A stretch of 64,000 nt of DNA. It comes from an uncultured Psychrobacter sp. GTDB taxonomy: Bacteria > Pseudomonadota > Gammaproteobacteria > Pseudomonadales > Moraxellaceae. Position numbers and translations under genes: made by a program. The first letter of the stretch is position 1. Every line of letters starts with the position of its first letter. Under the pieces are notes generated by a model. The model saw only the letters and a program-made list of their open reading frames with translations, ran no database searches and had not been told where the DNA came from. Positions 34,785 through 43,293 of the stretch are shown here, one piece after another. The stretch covers positions 434,001 through 498,000 of the forward strand of contig CANMUI010000001.1 of the NCBI GenBank assembly GCA_947501045.1, read 5' to 3'.

Positions 34785-36040
34785 TTATTCAAAGTAAATC
34801 TCAGCCGCTTGATTATTGAAAGTCTGTTTGCCGTTTTTAAAGCCTGCCAGTGCTTGGGCATTAGTACGAATAGCCTCTACCGCGTCTTTAGCTTCTAATA
34901 TCACCAAAGTTGCTGGCGCGCCAACAGTGATATCGCTCTCAACCGTTAACAATTTAGCAGCATTCTTCGTGATCATATCAAAGGTATCGGTAAGCTCATC
35001 GTCCGTGGATAACTGTGCAATATTGGCATACATATTGGCCATTCTTACCAAGGACGCATCACCGTAGGGGGTAAAAGCGTTTAAGATATTATTGCTAGAG
35101 ATCGCCGTATTGATGCCAAGCTCAGCGAATTGATTGGCATTGACCATGCCTCTAGGTATCAAGGATTCATAACTGCTACCACTGATATAGACATCGGTAG
35201 CTGGCAGTACGATCAAGGTGATACCCGCTTGTTTGAGCAGTCCTGCCATCTCGCCGCGCTTCATCTTATCCATAGCCGACAGCTTGGTGACATGACCGAT
35301 AGAGACGCGGCCTTGATAGCCACGCTTAATGGTTTCCTTATGGACTTTTGGAATGCTTGAGTCCTCAGGGTCTAAATCAAAATCCAGATGAAAATCAACA
35401 TCGACGTCAAACTTCTCAGCTAAATCAAATATCATCTCAATATGCTGGTCTGGATTGTCGTCCTTGTATGGGCAGCCTCCTAGCAGATTAGCGCCTTGCT
35501 CCAGTGCTTGCTGCAATAACTCTTGGGTTTGGGTTTGGTTGTGAGACCCGACTGAGCAAACGCGCAGATCTCAATATCGATAGCAAAAGCGTACTTATCT
35601 TGCGCTCTTTTTATCGCCTCAAAGCTACGTAATTCTGTCTTCTCATCAGTCTCTACAAAGGTACGTAGACCCACTGTGCCCTTTTTTATTGCCATCTCAA
35701 TGACCTTTGAGGCGCGCTCAAATACGTCTTGTTCAGTAAATCCTTCTTTAGCTTTACCTGTCTCTTCAACCGCTTCCTGAAGTGTGCCTTCTTGGACGCT
35801 ACAGCGATCTAAAATGCAGGCTTTATCAAGATGAATGTGACTCTCAAAAAACCCTGAGCACACAAAGTTGCCTTTAGCATCGTAAACGTTTTTGCAGGTT
35901 TTAGACTTTTTGTCCGATTCATTATCAGTGATATAGTCTTTGACAACGTCTATACTAGCAATATGTCCATCTTTTATGTGAATATCGACAGGGTACTGAT
36001 AACCCATTAGTCTGGCATTTTTTATTGTTAAATTGGTCAC
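34785..36040 (-). pseudogene. Cytosine-deaminase-like amidohydrolase, frameshifted
   Basis: Two overlapping frames together encode one amidohydrolase of about 415 residues. The N-terminal part (36040-35480, GTG start with GGATAA upstream) has the metal motif SHIHLDKA and ends correctly at CAFAQSGLTTKPK before running into junk. The C-terminal part resumes in another frame near 35530 with QELLQQALEQGANLLGGCPYKDD and carries DFHLDFDL and IGHVTKL. The break is within a CCCAAACCC-type repeat at about 35525-35545 and corresponds to the loss of one base. At the usual metal-ligand Asp near the end it has SSNNILN. It is either a recent pseudogene or a sequencing error; the rest of the frame is intact. 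Confidence 0.82.
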
Positions 36041-36264
36041 TGTTATTATCCTATTTTAGGTAGTATCGCTCATTGTTCTTTGAAAGTAGGTTTTGCAAGA
36101 CTGTTTTGGCGATTTAACAGAGTAGAGTATTGAAAAAACATCTACCATCCGTTACTGTCTTTATTCGGTGGGAAATATGTAGATGTAATAGTGAAAGGTA
36201 TTGTTATCCATAAAAAAGCCAAGCAAAATGCTCAGCTGATTTTGTGTTGCTAGTCTAAAATGAC

Positions 36265-37068
36265 TTACTTTCTCATAGATAATTTAACACTGGTATTACC
36301 AATCCAATTCACCCATTTCATTGGGAAGAAGCGCAACTGCAATCTAATTAGGTTGGCCATGACGCCGGGCACTACTAAGAATTCGCGGTTTTCTACGCCT
36401 TTTAGCATGGACTTAACCGCGTCCTCGATCTTAAGCTTGCCTGCCAGCTTTTTCATACCGACGCCTGCTTGTGACATCACGCCAACTTCCGCTTGAGTCA
36501 GCGGCGTATCTATTGGCGGCGGTGCAAAGACAGTAATATCAATACCTAATGGCTTCCACTCAAAGCTTAGCGACTGCATCATACCCCAAATGGCAAACTT
36601 TGAAGCGCTATATGAGCTATAGCCGTAGCTACCTGTAAAAGAGGACATTGAGGCGGTAACCATCACTTGGTCGCCACGTGACAAGAAAGGACGCACCGCT
36701 GCTAGTACATTGCGCGTGCCAAACAAGTTGATATCAATGACTCGCTCAAACTGCTCTTGACTCATCTCATCAAATGTCCAAGGGCTAGTAATCCCGACAA
36801 AATGCATTAGAATATCCGGAGACTGCTCGTTTGCCGCTATGGCAAACTGCTTAGTAGTTGCCTCGCTATCAGTGACATCAAGCTTATAAGTGCTAATTGA
36901 GGCGCTTTTTTTATTGAGACTTTGTAGCGTAGATAGCGTCTCATCAAGCGGCTGTACATCGAACAATACTAGGTTTGCACCCTGTTTAATCAATTGCTTA
37001 GCAGTCTCAAAACCGATACCGGAGGCAGCACCAGTAATATAAACGGTTTTATTAGTGAAGTAACTCAT
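36265..37068 (-). CDS. SDR-family oxidoreductase coupled to an MBL hydrolase
   Basis: This 267-residue protein has TGAASGIG near residue 12, VLFDVQ as the acidic turn, the catalytic TASMSSFTGSYGYSSYSASKFA (Ser and YxxxK) and a C-terminal hydrophobic/basic tail (IRLQLRFFPMKWVNWIGNT) that may touch the membrane. The NNAG motif is replaced by HFVGI. The tail resembles SDRs of the 3-ketodihydrosphingosine reductase/DltE-like groups. The start codon overlaps the stop of the upstream hydrolase gene by one base (TAATG), so the two are translated together. Confidence 0.83.
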   Translation of the reverse strand: MSYFTNKTVYITGAASGIGFETAKQLIKQGANLVLFDVQPLDETLSTLQSLNKKSASISTYKLDVTDSEATTKQFAIAANEQSPDILMHFVGITSPWTFDEMSQEQFERVIDINLFGTRNVLAAVRPFLSRGDQVMVTASMSSFTGSYGYSSYSASKFAIWGMMQSLSFEWKPLGIDITVFAPPPIDTPLTQAEVGVMSQAGVGMKKLAGKLKIEDAVKSMLKGVENREFLVVPGVMANLIRLQLRFFPMKWVNWIGNTSVKLSMRK

Positions 37069-38201
37069 TAAGCGCCTTCCTTCTGTGAAACGTTACTTGG
37101 ACTGCTTTTATTCAAACGGCCAAACTTTGCCTCCCCAATCAAATGACTGACCTTATGACCGGGAATCAGCCAATAAGGAGTGGCTTCACTACTTGAAGCA
37201 CAGTTGGGGAAATCAGGGTTGTTAGAGGGACCGGCAATGGTTTTCTCAACGACCATAGAGATATACTGATCGGTGCTGTCCTCTAAAGTATTACCGTTTA
37301 AGATGACCTCCATGCCCGTCTTTTTAGCATAGCGACGGATAGCATTGACTTTGGAATTCATAGGCGCATAAGCATAAGCATCAGCGCCGACGCCGTTCTC
37401 TGAGGTCACTCGGATGCCGTCCGCTACGCGAGCAACCAAGGAGTGATTGCCTTCAGTATGACCCGGAGTATGTACCAGTGCTAAGCCTTTGCCCAGCTGA
37501 ATACTACCGTCAAAAGTGATGACCTTATCAAGATCAATGCCTTCAATGCCGTTTGGACAGTACCATTCAGCTTGCAGAGGTAGTAGACCTTGAGCGCTTT
37601 GCCACTCCTTTTCATGCACTAAAAGCTTGGCATTTGGGAAGTAGGCAGGCAGGTTGGTAGTAGCCGTTGTAGAACCAAGCCACTGACGTACATCTTGGGT
37701 ATGCAGATGGTCATAGCTGATATAGTCAATATCTTCAGGCGCAAGGCCTATCTCAGCTAAAGCCTCATTCACATCACGAAAGATAGGAGCAACCACACTC
37801 TCAAGTGGCGACCAGCTCGGCATCTTGTTGGTTAAGCGCTTAAAAAACGGTGTCTCACGATCGGCATCAATGTCAGACGGAGAGAACAACAAAGTTTTTA
37901 GCTCTCCCAAAAAGTCATGATACTGAATGATGAATAGCCGGTTTAGGATATGCAGATAAGGAAATTTATAAGTGCTTTGCGTATAGACGCCACTGTAGGC
38001 GTACCATGTTGGGTAGGGGACCCGAACTAAATTAACGCTCTGATAATAGTCAACTTCTGGCTCGTCTATGAAGCGTTCTCTAAAAGCTTCAGCTTGAACG
38101 CGGGCAGCCTGTAAACGCTCTTGCGGTAAAGGGCTTTGGCGGGCATAGTCAAACTCGGTTATCGCTTTCATACCAAGCTTTTGTAAATCGCTGTGATCCA
38201 T
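37068..38201 (-). CDS. Metallo-beta-lactamase-fold hydrolase with variant metal motif
   Basis: This 377-residue protein has HLHTQD at 165-170 in place of HxHxDH (the second His of the DH pair is missing), followed by VHTPGHTEGNHSLVA and a late IPGHKVSHL. An N-terminal region of about 150 residues precedes the motif and is longer than in typical members. There is no signal peptide. AAGGAGATGACTT lies before the ATG. It is translationally coupled to the SDR gene. The substrate is unknown; a lactone, ester or thioester opened before or after SDR action is a reasonable guess. A LysR gene lies 191 bp upstream on the same strand. Confidence 0.78.
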   Translation of the reverse strand: MDHSDLQKLGMKAITEFDYARQSPLPQERLQAARVQAEAFRERFIDEPEVDYYQSVNLVRVPYPTWYAYSGVYTQSTYKFPYLHILNRLFIIQYHDFLGELKTLLFSPSDIDADRETPFFKRLTNKMPSWSPLESVVAPIFRDVNEALAEIGLAPEDIDYISYDHLHTQDVRQWLGSTTATTNLPAYFPNAKLLVHEKEWQSAQGLLPLQAEWYCPNGIEGIDLDKVITFDGSIQLGKGLALVHTPGHTEGNHSLVARVADGIRVTSENGVGADAYAYAPMNSKVNAIRRYAKKTGMEVILNGNTLEDSTDQYISMVVEKTIAGPSNNPDFPNCASSSEATPYWLIPGHKVSHLIGEAKFGRLNKSSPSNVSQKEGA

Positions 38202-38392
38202 AAGTCATCTCCTTATGATTAATGGTATTTTGTACATCAAGCTTTGTCGCTATAGTACTGTCTTCCTTGATAGTAGCAATAGCTTTTTAAGATGGGTAGC
38301 AACTTTAGTGTACTCTCAAGTTCGACTAAAAATAGATATGATGGTCTGATGAGTAACGATGAGCTTTTAGTAAGACCTTTACGCCGTTCTTG

Positions 38393-39298
38393 TCAAAATT
38401 GATCCCAATAAGGCTCATCACCAAAACGCTCTGCAATAAAATCAATCAAATAGCGGCAACGCTGTGATAGGAAGCGGTTTTTTGGGTAAACTGCATAGGC
38501 GTTGAGTGTGGGTAGTTGATACTGTTTAAGAATAGGCACTAGCTCACCTTTGGCCAATCTTTGGTAAGCGATAAAGGTTGGTATAAAAATAACACCGTGA
38601 TTTTTCACTGCCAAATCTACTAAGAACTCACCATTAGTCGCTTTTATTTTTGCGTTTATTGTATGGTTATGCTTTTTTCCTTGCGCATCAGTCAGTTGTA
38701 GGTTGCTTGTTTTACTAAGGCCATACTGCAAGAACTCATGTTCATTTAAGTCTTCGAGCGTTTCAGGCGTTCCCATCTTTTGTAAATACTCAGGGCTGGC
38801 ACAAAGTGCGTAACGAATCAGCGCCAAACGTTTTGCCTGATAGCTTGAGTCTTGCAGCTCTCTAATACGAATAGCTAATTCAAAACCTTCTTCAATCAAG
38901 TCAACGTGTCGATCAGAAAAATCCAAATCAAAGCTTAGATTAGGATGTTGATTGGCGTATTCATCAATCACATCATTCAGATGCATAAGACCGAATGACA
39001 ACGGTGCAGTTAGTTTTAGAGTACCCTCTATACGAGTAGGTGCACCGCTAGTTTGCTCATTGAGCGCGTCAACCTCGTTTAAGATACTGCATGCACGCTG
39101 ATAGTAGTGCTGACCTGCTTCTGTTAAATTGGATTGACGGGTAGTACGGCTGATCAACTGGCTACCTAAACGCGTCTCCAAATCTTTTAAACGGCGGCTG
39201 ACCGCTGATTTAGCGATATTTAGCTGTTCAGCAGCTTTAGTAATGCTACCAGCTTCAACCACACGTATAAACATAGCCATATCTTCTAGTTGACCCAT
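38393..39298 (-). CDS. LysR-family transcriptional regulator (CrgA/AaeR-like)
   Basis: This 301-residue protein has an N-terminal helix-turn-helix (about 1-62, GSITKAAEQLNIAKSAVSRRLKDLETRLGSQLISRTTRQSNLTEAG) and a periplasmic-binding-like effector domain from about 90. The RTTR.xxLTEAG.xYY segment is the mark of the CrgA-type subgroup, which often responds to aromatic or electrophilic compounds. It lies upstream of the MBL-SDR pair on the same strand rather than divergent from a target, so its targets may be those genes, the YceI gene, or itself. Confidence 0.88.
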   Translation of the reverse strand: MGQLEDMAMFIRVVEAGSITKAAEQLNIAKSAVSRRLKDLETRLGSQLISRTTRQSNLTEAGQHYYQRACSILNEVDALNEQTSGAPTRIEGTLKLTAPLSFGLMHLNDVIDEYANQHPNLSFDLDFSDRHVDLIEEGFELAIRIRELQDSSYQAKRLALIRYALCASPEYLQKMGTPETLEDLNEHEFLQYGLSKTSNLQLTDAQGKKHNHTINAKIKATNGEFLVDLAVKNHGVIFIPTFIAYQRLAKGELVPILKQYQLPTLNAYAVYPKNRFLSQRCRYLIDFIAERFGDEPYWDQF

Positions 39299-39445
39299 AC
39301 TAGCTATCCTTTATCCTCGTTCCGCTATATCTTATTATTAGTCTTTAGACTCAATAAAAATTTTAGAGACCAGACTCTTAGCCCAGCCTCTAAATAAGCC
39401 TTTAAAATAATAATGCAACTTTTTAGCTTGTTAAAAGTAAGAACC

Positions 39446-40054
39446 TTACTGAAGGTCAGATTTTTTGCTGCCTTCTACCTGAACGACCAGTTTGATGTCT
39501 TTCATCATACCGCCATCAGTGTAGGTATCAATACCCCATTTGGTTCTATCGATAGTGGTCTCAAAGTCGCCACCACAAGCTTCTGCCTCTAACAAAGGGC
39601 TATCATAGCAATTAAACTTAGTAGCTGTTAGTGTTACTGGATGAGTTTGATCAAGTAGAGTTAAATCACCTTTAACTGCTTTGACCTCATTGCCATCAAA
39701 TACCCAATCAGTGGATTTAAAATAAGCCGTTGGGTATTTTTCTACATTGAAAAAATCATCAGATTTTAGATGTCCATCAAAAGCTTTGATCCCTGTGCTT
39801 AAGCTACCCATAGGTATAGTAAGGCCTATAAAGCCTTCTTGCGCTTCAGGTGCGTATTCAAGATTACCTGATAAATTATAAAAACCGCCAGCATTAGTTG
39901 TAGTACCAAAGTGATCAACAAAAAAGCGTACCGCAGTATGATGAGGGTCAAGCTCATAAGTAGCTGCATGACTTACAGTGCTGAGCATGCCAAGGGCACT
40001 GATAGCTGCAACAGCCATAGTACGGTTTACTAATTTAAAAAGTTTTAAAGCCAT
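39446..40054 (-). CDS. YceI-family periplasmic protein
   Basis: This 202-residue protein was read from the ATG at 40054 with AAAGGA nine bases upstream; a TTG at 40063 is the alternative. A Sec signal peptide (about 1-30, ending VSHAA) precedes the lipocalin-like YceI domain: YELDPHHTAVRFFVDHFG, GHLKSDDFFNVEKYPTAYFKS and LTLLDQTHPVTLTATKFN. YceI proteins bind polyisoprenoids or other amphiphiles. Two Cys (near 150 and 162) may form a disulfide. It is divergent from the DoxX gene across 510 bp. Confidence 0.9.
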   Translation of the reverse strand: MALKLFKLVNRTMAVAAISALGMLSTVSHAATYELDPHHTAVRFFVDHFGTTTNAGGFYNLSGNLEYAPEAQEGFIGLTIPMGSLSTGIKAFDGHLKSDDFFNVEKYPTAYFKSTDWVFDGNEVKAVKGDLTLLDQTHPVTLTATKFNCYDSPLLEAEACGGDFETTIDRTKWGIDTYTDGGMMKDIKLVVQVEGSKKSDLQ

Positions 40055-40564
40055 AATAGACAATCCTTTTATTGAATAGGTAGATTTAAAGTTTACTTTT
40101 TAAGTAAAGCTTATGTTTCAAAGTGCTAAGTTTAGCAAAAAATTACTATGTTTGATGATAAATAATATCAAAAAGTGTATATGTCCGTTGTCTTATGTAT
40201 TATTTTTGCTGTTATAAATGTTTTTATAACTAAACTTTTAAACTTGGCAAGATATATTATTCTTGGTAATTAAAGCCCATATATAACAATACGTTTGGTA
40301 TCTAACTATGTATTCATTTAGCTACATGGCTATTTAGTTAACCTTCATTCAAGTACATACACCATTCAAATACTCAAACCAAGTACTCAAACAATAGTAC
40401 CGCTATTTTAATATTATCTCTATAGTTTATTGTTCTATCATAAAGAACACACTTTTGTAATTATTGGAGTTTATCTATCTAAGAGCAACAACTACAATAA
40501 TGCCATTACTTGATTATGAGAAAATCCCTTAAATAAGCATTCACATTATGAATGGAGAATACTG
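40055..40564. other. 510-bp divergent region between YceI and DoxX genes
   Basis: No gene, RNA or terminator was seen. It is very AT-rich, with short irregular repeats of CAAGTAC/ACTCAAAC type at about 40350-40395. It should contain promoters in both directions. Confidence 0.4.
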
Positions 40565-40963
40565 ATGGATAAGTTACAAGAACTAAGCGCCCCTATCGGC
40601 CGCCTACTTTTATCAATGATTTTTATTTTTTCAGGCTTTAGCAAAATTACAGGTTATGCAGCAACGGCTGGTTATATGGAATCAATGGGTGTACCCAGTA
40701 TATTATTACCACTGGTAATTGCTCTTGAGCTGCTTGGGGGTATCGCTATCCTTATCGGCTTTAAAGCACGACTAATCTCTATATTGTTCGTTGGTTTCAA
40801 TATTATGTCAGCTTTAATCTTCCATCAATTTTGGAACGATGAGTCGCAGATGAACCCCTTTATGAAAAACATCGCTATGGCTGGTGGTTTCTTATTGATC
40901 TTTGCTCATGGCCCTGGTGCTTATTCAGTTGACGGCCCTACGCATAGCCATAGAAGGCACTAA
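40565..40963 (+). CDS. DoxX-family membrane protein
   Basis: This 132-residue protein has four membrane helices. The family signature is visible in RLLLSMIFIFSGFSKITGYAATAGYMESMGVPSILLPLVIALELLGGIAILIGFKAR, and the end contains FAHGPGAYSVD. DoxX proteins are small integral membrane proteins linked to redox homeostasis; in mycobacteria one joins a membrane-associated oxidoreductase complex. The gene heads a run of redox-related plus-strand genes reaching the nitroreductase at 48 kb. A His-rich HSHRRH tail ends the protein. Confidence 0.88.
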   Translation: MDKLQELSAPIGRLLLSMIFIFSGFSKITGYAATAGYMESMGVPSILLPLVIALELLGGIAILIGFKARLISILFVGFNIMSALIFHQFWNDESQMNPFMKNIAMAGGFLLIFAHGPGAYSVDGPTHSHRRH

Positions 40964-41050
40964 GTGGTAAGGCTACTAGGGTAGCAACTGATAATAATGC
41001 GTACCGAAAATTTATAAAAACATCTATGTAAGTAATGAGCGCTTTATTCA

Positions 41051-41773
41051 ATGGCTAATAACAGTATGGACAGTATTGATGCAGCACAGGCAAGCTTTTG
41101 GCAGCGCTATAAAACGCCTGTGCTATTAACTGTTGTTGGCGGAGCGATTGATACTATTGGCTTTATTACCTTATTCGGCTTTTTTACCGCACACGTTACG
41201 GGCAACTTAGTACTGGCAGGTAGCGGTTTGGTAAAAGGCGAAGATGGATTATGGATCAAGCTGGCATCTGTGCCGCTATTTATTTTGACGGTAGTGATTA
41301 CCAAGATTTATATCGATAAAAGTCATAAGCAGCAGCTGGTACTCAGTCACTTACTATTGGCTGAAGCGGTTTTTTTGACCGCATTTATGATAGCCGGTTT
41401 GTATTTTCAACCTTTTACCGATGCTGGCAGTATCACCGTGGCGATCACTGGTGGTCTGGGTCTAACCGCTTTGGCTATTCGTAATACTGCTAGCAAAACA
41501 GTGATTAAACATATGAGTCCAACGGTGTTGATGACTGGTAATACCACGCAGCTAGGAATCAATTTATCTGATTATCTAGCCAATCGAACCTCCAAAAACG
41601 CCAAAAAACTAGGTCATAGTACTGCATTGGTCTTAAGCTTTGTCGTTGGCGCCCTACTAGGTGCACTTCTTTACGTCAAGCTCAGCTATTGGGCCGTAGG
41701 TCTATTTGTACTGCCAGTACTTTATCTATCTGTATTAGCACGCGATGAAGAATTTTTACAAAATATTGGTTAA
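41051..41773 (+). CDS. DUF1275 (YoaK) family membrane protein, full length
   Basis: This 240-residue protein has about six membrane helices. The DUF1275 signature is GGAIDTIGFITLFGFFTAHVTGNLVLAG near residues 34-61, followed by GLGLTALAIRNTASKTV and PTVLMTGNTTQLG in the second half. Function is unknown; members often sit in redox and stress clusters. It starts 87 bp after the DoxX gene and is probably co-transcribed. Its first third is closely paralogous at DNA and protein level to the front of the chimeric gene at 42622. Confidence 0.88.
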   Translation: MANNSMDSIDAAQASFWQRYKTPVLLTVVGGAIDTIGFITLFGFFTAHVTGNLVLAGSGLVKGEDGLWIKLASVPLFILTVVITKIYIDKSHKQQLVLSHLLLAEAVFLTAFMIAGLYFQPFTDAGSITVAITGGLGLTALAIRNTASKTVIKHMSPTVLMTGNTTQLGINLSDYLANRTSKNAKKLGHSTALVLSFVVGALLGALLYVKLSYWAVGLFVLPVLYLSVLARDEEFLQNIG

Positions 41774-42002
41774 AACTTCGTAACGCTTACAGTCCTTGAA
41801 ATGCTATATCTATTTATTATTCTATAGACCTTACTTGATTCCATTTTACATATTGGGTTTATGAATAAGTAACAAAGTATTGTTCTATGGATGAGAACAT
41901 ACAGTTGTTTTTATCACGGTTTATCTACTTATTATCAATGATTACAATGAAGCTATGTCTAACCAAATATTAAGAATCAGATATATCAAGAATCAAATGC
42001 TA

Positions 42003-42026
42003 ATTATTGATAAATGAATCAATAAT
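42003..42026. promoter_or_regulatory. 9-bp palindrome upstream of the FMN reductase gene
   Basis: ATTATTGAT (42003-42011) and ATCAATAAT (42018-42026) form a perfect inverted repeat with a six-base spacer, 47 bp before the FMN reductase start codon. It lies in a 300-bp gap without genes. The symmetry and location suit a repressor site, but the regulator is unknown. Confidence 0.4.
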
Positions 42027-42073
42027 CACATTTACAGCCATGACAACTAAATAATAATTATTAGGAGCTTATC

Positions 42074-42622
42074 ATGAGTACCCCTGCGCGCGTCGCTCTA
42101 ATCATTGGTAGCCTGCGAGTGGAGTCTATCAATCGTAAGTTTGCTGAATATATTGTCTCACAGCTACCAGATAGTATCGAAGTAGAAGAGGTAAATATTG
42201 CCGATCTGCCGCTGTACAATCAAGATTATGATGAGCGTGATATCTCCAGTTATACGCGAGTGCGTAAACAGCTTAAAGCTGCTGATGCAGTACTTATTGT
42301 AACTCCAGAACACAATCGGACTATGCCAGCAGCTTTAAAGAATGTGATAGATATTGGCTCACGTCCGCATGGTGATGGCGTATGGACGGATAAAAAAGTA
42401 GCAGTAGTTACAGCATCTCCTGGCACTTACGGCGGCCGTGCTAGTGGTCTTGATGTGCGTAAGAGTATGCAAATGCTATCGGCTAAGATGATGGTAAGCC
42501 CTGAGGTGTATCTAAGCCGTGCAGCTGACAGCTTAGATGATGATGGCAAAGTCGTTGAGGGCACTCAGAAATTCTTACAAAAATTCGTCAGTGGTTTTGT
42601 TGACTTTATAGGAGAGGCCTAA
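42074..42622 (+). CDS. NADPH-dependent FMN reductase-like oxidoreductase
   Basis: This 182-residue flavodoxin-like protein has the phosphate-binding loop GSLRVESINRK (about 12-22) and the LPLYNQDYDE and TPEHNRTMPAALKNVIDIGSRP blocks typical of the SsuE/ChrR/YieF-type NAD(P)H:FMN/quinone reductases. These use flavin to reduce quinones, azo compounds or chromate with two electrons, which protects from redox cycling. GGAGCTTATC lies before the ATG. Its TAA overlaps the ATG of the next, chimeric gene by one base. Confidence 0.88.
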   Translation: MSTPARVALIIGSLRVESINRKFAEYIVSQLPDSIEVEEVNIADLPLYNQDYDERDISSYTRVRKQLKAADAVLIVTPEHNRTMPAALKNVIDIGSRPHGDGVWTDKKVAVVTASPGTYGGRASGLDVRKSMQMLSAKMMVSPEVYLSRAADSLDDDGKVVEGTQKFLQKFVSGFVDFIGEA

Positions 42623-43194
42623 TGGCTGCTGTGGACGGTAAAAAAGATAAGAGTGATAAGGTTCAAAACAACGACCCTTCGTCTCATTTGACCTTTTGGC
42701 AGCGCTACGAGATACCAGTCATGTTGACTACGGTTGGCGGTGCTATTGATACCATTGGTTTTATTGGTCTACTAGGCTTCTTTACCAACCACGTCACTGG
42801 TAACTTGGTGATGGCTGGTGCTGGACTGGTTAAAGGCGGTGATGGATTATGGGTTAAGCTTGGCGCGCTGCCTGTGTTTTTGATTACGGTCATTATAACT
42901 AAACGCATGATAAATGTTGCCGATGCCTCTGGTGGCACCTCGGTAGAGGCGCATCAATATGCAATGGAGCGTATGATCCAAGTGGGCGTCATTCCGGTAA
43001 CTTGGCAACAAGTCATGCTCGAATGGCAACGCGATTGGGCGCGTAAAGACACTTATGATGCAATTATGGATATCGTAAGAGAGCACTCTGGTGCTTATGG
43101 TATGGGTGTCGATTATGCCTATACTATGGTACATAAAGCTCCTGCACGAGCTGCATTTGGTGGCAGTATTGGTCCTAACCCTGTCGTTAAATAA
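42622..43194 (+). CDS. Chimera: DUF1275 N-terminus fused to isochorismatase-hydrolase C-terminus
   Basis: This 190-residue protein is made of two unrelated parts. Residues 22-96 (FWQRYEIPVMLTTVGGAIDT ... FLITVIITKRM) match the first third of the DUF1275 protein encoded at 41051. From about residue 98 on (VADASGGTSVEAHQYAMERMIQ ... PVTWQQVMLEWQRDWAR) it matches the C-terminal half of YcaC-like isochorismatase hydrolases, after the catalytic Asp, Lys and Cys, which are absent. The junction is near nt 42905-42920 and is in frame. It probably arose by deletion within an operon and is unlikely to work as either parent. It is translationally coupled to the FMN reductase. Confidence 0.8.
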   Translation: MAAVDGKKDKSDKVQNNDPSSHLTFWQRYEIPVMLTTVGGAIDTIGFIGLLGFFTNHVTGNLVMAGAGLVKGGDGLWVKLGALPVFLITVIITKRMINVADASGGTSVEAHQYAMERMIQVGVIPVTWQQVMLEWQRDWARKDTYDAIMDIVREHSGAYGMGVDYAYTMVHKAPARAAFGGSIGPNPVVK

Positions 43195-43293
43195 TGTTTA
43201 TAAATAAGCTAATTATAAATATTAAAGGCTTATAAATAAAAACCAACTGCGCTTTTGTGGCATAAACTCCCTTACCATTACAAGGATAAAATA

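Noticed and set aside
35500..35570. Programmed ribosomal frameshift in the amidohydrolase
   Set aside because: No X-XXY-YYZ slippery heptamer in the right frame and no downstream structure were seen; a one-base loss in a repeat is simpler.
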